From the NCBI GenBank assembly GCA_030066475.1, contig JASJBO010000345.1:1-7876 (forward strand): a DNA stretch of 7,876 nucleotides, read 5' to 3'. Of this stretch, positions 1 to 5,685 are shown piece after piece. The notes below the pieces were generated by a model. It did not search any database, was not told where the DNA came from, and saw only the letters and a program-made list of their open reading frames with translations. The DNA is from Myxococcota bacterium. GTDB taxonomy: Bacteria; Myxococcota_A; UBA9160; PR03. The position numbers were made by a program, and so were the translations under genes. Position 1 is the first letter of the stretch. Every line of letters starts with the position of its first letter.

Positions 1-132
1 AGGCCTCCTTGGCCCAGCCCGGGCCAACCACATTCGGTGTAATCCCGAGCGACAAACGGTAGCCTCTGACTGGATACCGGTCGTCCGGCGAGCCGGGATC
101 GCCGGGGCGGGCGTGGCGAGGGAGCATTCGCG
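1..132. other. Upstream region of the PAS-like gene
   Basis: No coding region is supported here. The segment is less GC-rich than most of the window and precedes the GTG start at 133. A TAGCCT hexamer at 60-65 resembles the TAGGGT -10 box seen upstream of the gene at 7241, but the sequence at the expected -35 position is poor, with only a TTCGGT-like match around 33-38. A purine-rich GAGGGAG at 118-124 is the likely ribosome binding site of the next gene. The end of any gene further left lies outside the window. Confidence 0.4.
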
Positions 133-702
133 GTGTCCACCGAAGTGCCGAGCACGCGCTATGTCGTCGATGCCGACGACACCATCATCTCGGTCAGCGA
201 CTCGTGGCCTGTCTTCGCTCGAGCCAACGACGCCAGCGAGTCGATCGCATCCCGCGTCGTCGGGACCTCTCTGTGGCAGTTCATCGAGGGCAGGGAGGTG
301 CAACATCTCTTCCGGGTCGTCTTGCAGCGAGTCCGCGAGAACGACACCCCCGTCATCCTCCCCTTCCGTTGTGATTCGCCCGGCATGCGCCGTCTGATGC
401 GCCTGATCATCTCCCATCAGATCGAGGGGAGGGTTCAATTCGATGCGCTTCTGGTCCGAGAGGAGCCGCGCGCACCGATTGCCCTGCTGGGGTCCGGGCC
501 GCGAGAGGGACGGGCCTTCCTCGCAATGTGTAGCTGGTGCAAGGTCGTTCGCGTGGCTCCGGAGGTATGGCTCGAAGTCGAGGATGCGATCGTGAGGCTG
601 GGGCTCTTCCGCACTTCGCTGCTGCCTGCCATCACGCATTCCATCTGCCCGCGTTGCGAGAAGATGCTGCAACCGTCTTCCGCGGCTCCTCTCCCGAGCT
701 AA
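133..702 (+). CDS. PAS-like sensor protein with C-terminal CxxC...HxxCxxC cluster
   Basis: A 189-residue soluble protein with no signal peptide or membrane segment. Residues about 8-110 look like a PAS fold: an N-terminal stretch with VDADDTIISVSDSW, a helix-rich middle with GTSLWQFIEG, and a closing strand region RLIISHQIEGRVQFDALLV. Residues 133-175 carry a cysteine/histidine cluster: C133-S-W-C136-K-V-V-R, W146 followed by an acidic residue, then H169-S-I-C172-P-R-C175. The same CSxCKxxR...HxxCPxC arrangement occurs at the end of some bacterial sensor kinases and response regulators and looks like a metal (probably zinc) or redox site. No kinase, GGDEF or DNA-binding output domain follows, so it may act through a partner. 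GTG 133 was chosen because GAGGGAG lies about 8 bases upstream. Codon use appears less extreme in GC than in the genes to the right. The PAS call is by pattern, not by search. Confidence 0.75.
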   Translation: MSTEVPSTRYVVDADDTIISVSDSWPVFARANDASESIASRVVGTSLWQFIEGREVQHLFRVVLQRVRENDTPVILPFRCDSPGMRRLMRLIISHQIEGRVQFDALLVREEPRAPIALLGSGPREGRAFLAMCSWCKVVRVAPEVWLEVEDAIVRLGLFRTSLLPAITHSICPRCEKMLQPSSAAPLPS

Positions 703-763
703 GCACGAGGCCAGCCGGCCCGCCGCGATGGACGGGGCCGTGCGCGGCTGGTATCGATTCCCG

Positions 764-1702
764 ATGGATCGGCTCGCATGCGCCCGGCGCAGCCGCGGAT
801 ACGCGGGGATCTGGCTGCTCCCGATGGCCGTGCTGCTGACACCGCTCGCGGCCGCGGCCGGCAACGCGCCGGGCTTCTGCGGCGCGGGCTGGCCCGGCTG
901 GTCGATCCTCGGACCGTCCGAGGCCAGCATCGACCTCTACAACGCCGGCCTGTGGTTCGCCGGCACGGGCGCGATCTCGTTCGGCGCCAGCGCGTCGTCG
1001 CGCTGGGGGTCGGTCAACGAGCTCGACGAGGGCATCCGCTCGGGCCTGCGCGGCGGCAACACGACGCGGCGCAAGAACGCGGACGACGCCAGCGACTGGC
1101 TGCTCGGCCTGAGCATCGGCGTCCTGCCGACCGCCGCCGTGGTGAGGCCCCTCTTCCGCGATCGGCCCGACTGCTTCGAGGCCTACGACCTGCTGACCGA
1201 CTTCGCCGAGAGCGTCGCGCTCACCGTCATGCTGACGGAGGCCGCCAAGACGATCTCCGGTCGCAAGCGCCCCTACACCCAGGAGTGCGACCGGCTGCGA
1301 CCGCCCTCGGACACGAGCTGCGGCAGCAGCGACCGCAAGAAGAGCTTCTTCAGCGGACACGCGTCGCTGGCCGCGACCGGCGCGGGCCTGACCTGCGCCT
1401 GGTCGGTGAAGCGCCGGGTCTGGGGCGACAGCCTGGCCGCCCGGGCGATGCCGTGCGTGCTGGGGAGCGGCCTCGCCCTCACGACGGGGCTCCTGCGCCT
1501 CAGCGCGGACAAGCACTGGGGCACCGACGTCCTGACCGGCTGGGCCGTCGGCGCGGTGGTCGGCTACTTCGACACCTGGGGCCCCTTCGACCTGCTGACG
1601 TTCGAGGCCGGCGGGACCGCCGCCGAGCCCGCCGTCGTGGGGCAGCTGACGCCGTGGACCGGCGGCGACGTGCTCGGCGGGCGGCTCGAGATCACCTTCT
1701 AG
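764..1702 (+). CDS. Exported PAP2-family phosphatase
   Basis: A type 2 phosphatidic acid phosphatase (PAP2) family membrane protein; this family removes phosphate from lipid phosphates such as phosphatidate or undecaprenyl pyrophosphate on the outer face of the inner membrane. From ATG 764 (312 residues) it starts with a basic stretch and a hydrophobic signal sequence (about 15-33, ending LAAAAG). All three PAP2 motifs are visible: K162-x6-R169-P170; F-S197-G-H199, where the usual proline of PSGH is phenylalanine; and R245-x5-H251-x3-D255, where the serine usually before the arginine is leucine. Catalytic K, R, both H and D are kept, so it is probably active. Further hydrophobic segments lie around 113-128, 143-161, 225-245 and 255-272. 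An in-frame ATG at 728 would add 12 residues; neither start has a strong ribosome binding site, and 764 gives the more normal signal peptide. The substrate cannot be told from sequence. A repeat element begins at the stop codon. Confidence 0.88.
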   Translation: MDRLACARRSRGYAGIWLLPMAVLLTPLAAAAGNAPGFCGAGWPGWSILGPSEASIDLYNAGLWFAGTGAISFGASASSRWGSVNELDEGIRSGLRGGNTTRRKNADDASDWLLGLSIGVLPTAAVVRPLFRDRPDCFEAYDLLTDFAESVALTVMLTEAAKTISGRKRPYTQECDRLRPPSDTSCGSSDRKKSFFSGHASLAATGAGLTCAWSVKRRVWGDSLAARAMPCVLGSGLALTTGLLRLSADKHWGTDVLTGWAVGAVVGYFDTWGPFDLLTFEAGGTAAEPAVVGQLTPWTGGDVLGGRLEITF

Positions 1703-1761
1703 CTGGTGGACTTCGCTCGCCTACGGCTCGCTGCGCGCGCCCTCCGGGCGCTTGCAGGGGG
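1703..1761 (+). repeat. Dispersed REP-like intergenic repeat, copy 1
   Basis: This copy begins directly after the stop codon of the PAP2 gene. It matches the copies at 7691 and 7788 over CTGRTGGACTTCG, GCTCGCCTACGGCTCG and CTGCGCGCGCC, with a divergent end. It contains a perfect hairpin at 1737-1751 (GCGCCC, loop TCC, GGGCGC), one base pair longer than in the other copies. No run of T follows, so it is not a classical terminator, although it could act as an mRNA 3' end stabiliser. Confidence 0.8.
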
Positions 1762-1800
1762 CTTCCGCCGCGCAGACTGCTAGCCGGTCGATCCGACGCG

Positions 1801-1815
1801 GAGCGTGATACGCTC
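1801..1815. promoter_or_regulatory. Inverted repeat and possible -10 region before the 1842 gene
   Basis: GAGCGT and ACGCTC form a perfect 6-base inverted repeat around GAT. The same bases include TACGCT at 1809-1814, which fits a TA---T -10 box and would place a transcript start about 20 bases before the GTG at 1842. No convincing -35 box is visible 16-18 bases upstream. It could be an operator overlapping a promoter, or chance in GC-rich sequence. Confidence 0.3.
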
Positions 1816-1841
1816 GGCGGCCCCGGCCCGGGAGGTCCGCC

Positions 1842-2357
1842 GTGAAAATCGTCCTGCGTCTCGTGGCCAGCCTGCTCACCGTGCTGCTCGTCCTGATCGT
1901 CGGCCTGGGGATCGGGGCCCGGTACTCGGACGGGCCGATCGCCATCTTCGCCGGCGGGCCGTTCGAGAGCGGCGATCTCGTGGAGGGCCCCGAGCCCGAC
2001 TGGTCCTTCGTGCGCGATGTCCAGGAGGTCGAGTTCCAGCTGCTCGACCCGCCCCGCTCGCGCACCACCTGGATCCTCGACCACGAGGGCAAGGCCTACA
2101 TCCCGAGCGGCTACATGACCACCTGGTGGGGCAAGCTCTGGAAGCAGTGGCCGCACGAGGCGGCCAAGGACCCGCGCATCCTGCTGCGGATCGGCGACCG
2201 CATCTACGAGCGCAGGCTCGTGCGGATCGAGGACGGGCCGGCCGTGGCGCCGCTGCTGGCCCAGCTGGGCACCAAGTACGCCGGCGGCCAGGAGATCCCG
2301 AGGGAGGCGGTCACCTCCGGATACCTCTGGCTCTTCGAGCTGGCCCCCCGGAGCTGA
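1842..2357 (+). CDS. Small membrane-anchored protein of unknown function
   Basis: A 171-residue protein. Residues 4-25 form a single hydrophobic segment after a basic start, so it is probably an inner-membrane anchor with the rest in the periplasm. The mature part has a conserved-looking stretch at 31-60, with GPIAIFAGGPF, then SGDLVEGPEPDW and SFVRD. It continues with FQLLDPPRSRTTW (65-77), YIPSGYM (86-92) and W95, W96, W100 and W103. The order of strands and the pattern PRILLRIGDRIYERRLVRIED (111-131) recall the split beta-barrel of deazaflavin- or FMN-dependent oxidoreductases, but this is only a fold guess and no cofactor motif is visible. I have the impression of similar hypothetical proteins in proteobacteria but cannot name a family. 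GTG 1842 is well supported by GGAGG at 1831-1835, 6 bases away. The gene converges with the amidohydrolase gene, leaving 8 bases between stop codons. Confidence 0.85.
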   Translation: MKIVLRLVASLLTVLLVLIVGLGIGARYSDGPIAIFAGGPFESGDLVEGPEPDWSFVRDVQEVEFQLLDPPRSRTTWILDHEGKAYIPSGYMTTWWGKLWKQWPHEAAKDPRILLRIGDRIYERRLVRIEDGPAVAPLLAQLGTKYAGGQEIPREAVTSGYLWLFELAPRS

Positions 2358-2365
2358 GCTCGCCC

Positions 2366-3625
2366 TCACCCGCCGCCCCGCCAGGCGGACCCGACCACGG
2401 GTCCGAGCGCCTCGCCCATGAAGACGCTCGCCGGGAAGCGCTGCCCGCTCTCGGGGTGGCGCACCGTGCGCTTGACGACGTAGTCGAAGAGCAGCGGGTT
2501 GAAGTCGTAGATCTCGTTCAGCCAGGCGCGCTCCTCGGCCGTCACCATGCCGTGTCGAACCAGGGCGCTCGTGTGGACCACGACGTTGATGGCCGGCAGC
2601 GGATAGTCGCTCCCATCGACCAGGCGGTCGTGGAGATCGCTGCGTGCCAGCAGCGCGATCAGCGGGTCCGGCAGCCGGTTGACCTGGGTGATCGCCGACA
2701 GCTCGCCGAAGAGCCGGCCCGCGTAGCGCGGGTCGTCCATCAGCCGCAGGAACAGCTCGAAGCTCGGCCGCCGCTCGCCCGGCCGATCGAGGTCCTCGTC
2801 GCTGCCGAGGCTCGCTGCGTGTGCCATCACGACGGTCACGCCCAGCTCGAGCGGCCGGCGGAAGAGCAGCGGATTCCCCAGCGCCTGGTCCTCCGCCGCC
2901 TCGACGGCCTGCTCCTCCCCCACGTGCGTGAGCAGCACCAGGTCGCGCTCGACCAGCGCGCGGTAGTAGGCGTCGTGGGCCGCGCGGCTCGCGTCGATGC
3001 CCATCGCGTTGGGCAGCCACTTGACGAAGCGCACGCCGCGATCGGCCCAGCGGTGCAGCGCCGCGACCGCATCGGCGCGATGCGGGTGCACCGAGACGGC
3101 CGGCACGAAGCGGTCGGGATGCCGGCGCGCCAGCTCGACGACGTAGGCATTGGGCGTGTGGAACTCGCTCCGCTCGGGATCCCGGTGGCCGGCCTCGTCG
3201 TAGCGGTAGTCGAAGCCGAGCAGCAGGCGCCGCCCGGGCGCGTGGCGCGCCAGCGCGAGCAGGCGCTCGGCGTACTGCTCGTCGGCGCGCTCGAGGTCGG
3301 AAATGCGGCCGCCGCTCAGATACGCGAGCGCCTTGATACGCGCCACCGGATGCCGCCAGCTCAGCATCTTCGGATGCACCCAGGCGCCGGTGCCGCCCGT
3401 GCCGAGGCCCAGCACGTGCACGTGGTGGTCGCGCAGCAGATCGGGGTCGACGTCCTCGAGGCTCGCCGCGAGCAGGCGCCGTGCGCCCGGGCTCAGGCCC
3501 TGCTCCAGGGCCGCGGGGTCGCTGGACGAGGCGCCGCCGAGCTGGCGCAGCGCGACCTCGGCCAGGGCCCCGAGCACGAGGAGCGCCAGCGCCACGCCGG
3601 CGGTCGCCTTCAGCAGGCCTCGCAC
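2366..3625 (-). CDS. Membrane-anchored amidohydrolase (amidohydrolase_2 / TIM-barrel)
   Basis: A 419-residue metal-dependent hydrolase of the amidohydrolase superfamily, closest by pattern to the amidohydrolase_2 (ACMSD-like) group, which hydrolyses or decarboxylates small organic molecules. Visible metal and active-site signatures are D66-H-H68-V-H70 (the HxH on strand 1), VKWLPN around K202, L-T-H234, M-A-H269-A-A-S, and D337-G-S-D340-Y-P. Residues 8-27 are strongly hydrophobic after a basic start, with no clear signal peptidase site, suggesting an inner-membrane anchor with a periplasmic enzyme domain. Most family members I know of are cytoplasmic. The start is GTG 3625, only 4 bases after the stop of the upstream hydrolase gene, so the two are probably translated together. 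No distinct Shine-Dalgarno is seen beyond G-rich sequence in the end of the upstream gene. The substrate is unknown. Confidence 0.87.
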   Translation of the reverse strand: MRGLLKATAGVALALLVLGALAEVALRQLGGASSSDPAALEQGLSPGARRLLAASLEDVDPDLLRDHHVHVLGLGTGGTGAWVHPKMLSWRHPVARIKALAYLSGGRISDLERADEQYAERLLALARHAPGRRLLLGFDYRYDEAGHRDPERSEFHTPNAYVVELARRHPDRFVPAVSVHPHRADAVAALHRWADRGVRFVKWLPNAMGIDASRAAHDAYYRALVERDLVLLTHVGEEQAVEAAEDQALGNPLLFRRPLELGVTVVMAHAASLGSDEDLDRPGERRPSFELFLRLMDDPRYAGRLFGELSAITQVNRLPDPLIALLARSDLHDRLVDGSDYPLPAINVVVHTSALVRHGMVTAEERAWLNEIYDFNPLLFDYVVKRTVRHPESGQRFPASVFMGEALGPVVGSAWRGGG

Positions 3626-3629
3626 CGCC

Positions 3630-4829
3630 CTACCGGCCCCGCGTCAGGATCCAGTAGGGCCGGCCGGCGGGCGTGAGCAGGCGGTAGCGCAGGCGGCTGC
3701 GCGGGGGCTCGCGGTTGACCAGGCGCAGGAACAGGTCGTCGAAGAACTCGGGCGCCTCCAGGCCGAAGTTGTGGAAGTTCCGCGTGCGGTTGACGGGCGT
3801 GACGTCCACCAGGGTCACCCGCTCCCCGTCGCGCTCGAGCAGCTCGAGCAGCTCGAGGACCTTCGCCGCCTCGTCCGACTGGTCCGGGTTGCGCGGGTCG
3901 AGCGTGCTCTCGCCCAGGCGCCGCTCGCGGTTCAGGATGCGGCTCATCAGCAGCGCCCGGTCGTTCGAGGACACGTAGACCGTGAGGTCGCGGGTCAGCG
4001 CGTCGATCTCGGGCGCGAAGCGGCGGCCGAACTTCTCGTGGGAGACGTCCGGTGCGGTGAGCACGACGTTCTCGATCTCGGTCTCCGCGTCCACCAGGTC
4101 CGGCTCCTGGTAGAGCCGCGTGAAGGCCTGCACGACGACCTCGGCGCCCATGCTGTTGGCGAGCAGCCACAGCCGCTCGGGCTCGACCCGCCGGACGAGC
4201 AGCGCGAGCGCGCGCGCCAGCTCCTCGCCGGAGTCCCGCGCGATGCCCTGCGCGCGCCGGTAGCCGCGCGGCGTCGAGCCCTGGTCGCCCGGCCAGTCGA
4301 AGACCAGCACGGGCGAGTCGATGTCCAGCACGTGGGCCACGAACGCGGTCTTGCGCAGCGCCGACCCGAAGCGCTCGCGGAAGCCGTTCACGTTGACGAG
4401 CAGCGAGCGGTGGGGCGAGCCCTGCACCTGCCCGCGCAGCGCCTCGACGAACGCGGCCTGGTCGAGGGCGCGGACCTCGCGGAGCCGGATCTCCTCGTTC
4501 TGGAACCAGTCGGTGGGGTTGAGCAGCATGCCGATCCCGAGCGTCGGCTCGATCGCGGTGTCGAAGCGGCCGAAGCGCAGCCCGGGCTCCCGCTCGCTGG
4601 CGAAGCGCTCCGCGACGGGCCCATCGGGCCGCAGCAGGCGGCGGTTGGTGGCGAAGAAGAAGCGGTAGCTCCCCTCGTCGCCCAGCCGCGTGACCAGCAT
4701 GCGCCGGAAGCGGAAGGCCTCGGCGCGCTCGAGCGCCCGCTCGGTCGTGACCTGGAACAGCCCGCCCAGCGCCAGCGCGACCGCGAGGGCGGCGGCGGCG
4801 GCGAGCCAGAGGCGACGGCGGCGGGTCAT
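3630..4829 (-). CDS. Membrane-anchored alpha/beta hydrolase (DUF900-like)
   Basis: A 399-residue protein with a basic N-terminus and one hydrophobic segment (7-25), so probably an inner-membrane anchored periplasmic enzyme. Residues about 141-300 fit the alpha/beta hydrolase fold of the DUF900 type: a strand LLVNVNGF (143-150) in the oxyanion region, VLVFDWPGDQG (174-184), Y190 preceding a long helix, then the nucleophile elbow L-A-N-S226-M-G. The usual first glycine of GxSxG is alanine (ANSMG). D290 in VSSND and H353 in NFHNFG are reasonable candidates for the rest of the triad. The N-terminal part includes FFFATNR (57-63), a pattern also seen before the hydrolase core in DUF900 proteins. 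ATG 4829 has GAGGG about 7 bases upstream. It sits 21 bases after the YfgM-like gene and 4 bases before the amidohydrolase gene. The reaction is probably ester, lipid or amide hydrolysis; the substrate is unknown. Confidence 0.85.
   Translation of the reverse strand: MTRRRRLWLAAAAALAVALALGGLFQVTTERALERAEAFRFRRMLVTRLGDEGSYRFFFATNRRLLRPDGPVAERFASEREPGLRFGRFDTAIEPTLGIGMLLNPTDWFQNEEIRLREVRALDQAAFVEALRGQVQGSPHRSLLVNVNGFRERFGSALRKTAFVAHVLDIDSPVLVFDWPGDQGSTPRGYRRAQGIARDSGEELARALALLVRRVEPERLWLLANSMGAEVVVQAFTRLYQEPDLVDAETEIENVVLTAPDVSHEKFGRRFAPEIDALTRDLTVYVSSNDRALLMSRILNRERRLGESTLDPRNPDQSDEAAKVLELLELLERDGERVTLVDVTPVNRTRNFHNFGLEAPEFFDDLFLRLVNREPPRSRLRYRLLTPAGRPYWILTRGR
3834..3860. repeat. Short 9-base tandem repeat inside the hydrolase gene
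   Basis: Three 9-base units, CTCGAGCAG, CTCGAGCAG and CTCGAGGAC, lie in tandem. On the minus strand they encode the leucine/glutamate-rich helix LELLELLE (about residues 325-332). The unit length is a multiple of three, so copy-number change would keep frame. Confidence 0.6.
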
Positions 4830-4850
4830 AGGGGCCCTCGGGCCAGCGGG

Positions 4851-5618
4851 CTACGGCGTCTCCGCGGCGGCCGCCTGGGGCGGCGCCTGGGAACGCGCGC
4901 CGAGCTCGTCGAGACGGGACTGCACGTAGGGAGGCAGCTTCACGTCGGGCGCCTCGGTGGCGAGCCGCTGCTGGATCGCGAGCGCCGCCTCGGGGCGGCC
5001 CGCCTCGAGCCAGCAGCGGGCCGCGTCGCCGAGCGCCTCGTAGCGGAGCGGGTAGACCGCGATCGCGGCCGCCGCCTCGTGCGAGCGCGCGGCCGCCTCG
5101 AACTCGTCGTCCTGCTCCTGGAGCCGGGCGACCCGGCTCAGCAGCACCGCGCGCACCGCGCTGTCGGCGCCGGCCTGCTCGACGCCCTGCTGCCAGACCT
5201 CGAGGGCCCGATCGGGAGCCTCGAGCTGCAGGTAGATCTCGCCCGCCTCGAGCAGCGCCAGAGCGCCCGGCGCGGTGCCTGCGTAGTCCTGCCCGAGCTT
5301 GACGAACCGGTTCACGAACTCGTTGCGAACCTCTTGCGCCGTCTCGGGATTTGCGGGCTCGGGAACCTCGAAGTCCGAGGCCTTGCCGCCCATCGCCTCC
5401 ACGTACTCGCGGCGCGCGTCGGCGAATGCCATCGAGGCGCCCTCGGCCTGCCCGCGAGACCAGGCGGCGTAGCCGCCCGCGATGGCGGCGATCGCGAGAA
5501 TCGTCCCGACCACGGCGAGGATGGGAAACGGGTTCTCGGCGACCCAGCGGGCCAGCCGGTCGCCGAGCGATTCCAGCTCCTCGAGCGTGTCGCTGGGCCC
5601 TTGCTTCCGCCTCGCCAC
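4851..5618 (-). CDS. YfgM-like tetratricopeptide membrane protein
   Basis: A 255-residue protein of the YfgM/TPR_21 type. E. coli YfgM is an inner-membrane protein that associates with the SecYEG translocon and periplasmic chaperones. Here an N-terminal cytoplasmic segment (1-29; MARRKQGPSD then TLEELESLGD) is followed by one membrane helix (about 31-53) and a helical periplasmic domain with degenerate TPR-like pairs near 118-147, 155-184 and 193-222, where A/G/Y and L positions recur as in ALLEAGEIYLQLEAPDRALE. The C-terminus is low-complexity (QAPPQAAAAETP). GTG 5618 was chosen because GGAGGAG lies immediately upstream; ATG 5642 would add 8 residues but has a weaker site. It starts 67 bases after der and ends 21 bases before the alpha/beta hydrolase gene. 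E. coli has yfgM-bamB-der, so the der linkage is kept here but the order is reversed and bamB is missing between them. Confidence 0.85.
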   Translation of the reverse strand: MARRKQGPSDTLEELESLGDRLARWVAENPFPILAVVGTILAIAAIAGGYAAWSRGQAEGASMAFADARREYVEAMGGKASDFEVPEPANPETAQEVRNEFVNRFVKLGQDYAGTAPGALALLEAGEIYLQLEAPDRALEVWQQGVEQAGADSAVRAVLLSRVARLQEQDDEFEAAARSHEAAAAIAVYPLRYEALGDAARCWLEAGRPEAALAIQQRLATEAPDVKLPPYVQSRLDELGARSQAPPQAAAAETP

Positions 5619-5620
5619 GA

Positions 5621-5627
5621 CTCCTCC
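5621..5627 (-). promoter_or_regulatory. Ribosome binding site deciding the YfgM-like start
   Basis: On the minus strand this reads GGAGGAG, two bases before GTG 5618, with GGAGG itself 4 bases away. The spacing is slightly short but the match is strong, and it supports GTG 5618 over ATG 5642. Confidence 0.6.
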
Positions 5628-5685
5628 AGCCGATGGGCGCATGACGCCCCGGGGGCGCGGATTGTATCCGCCGAAGGCGGCGACG

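Noticed and set aside
632..1516. 294-codon open frame on the - strand
   Set aside because: It is antisense to the PAP2 gene, whose three catalytic motifs are in order. The translated sequence has no signal, domain or ribosome binding site support.
1703..1764. Repeat copy 1 as a rho-independent terminator
   Set aside because: The hairpin is short and no T-rich tract follows in this or the other copies.
1692..3020. 442-codon open frame on the - strand
   Set aside because: It is antisense to the 1842 gene, which has a strong GGAGG site, and out of frame with the amidohydrolase. Proline/arginine/glycine-rich filler.
1805..3676. 623-codon open frame on the + strand
   Set aside because: It overlaps the 1842 gene out of frame and then runs antisense to the amidohydrolase gene, whose active-site motifs are clear.
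5661..5666. TACAAT on the - strand as a -10 box for the YfgM-like gene
   Set aside because: The hexamer is good, but no -35 box is seen 16-18 bases upstream, and it lies just after der where read-through is likely. Possible but not supported.
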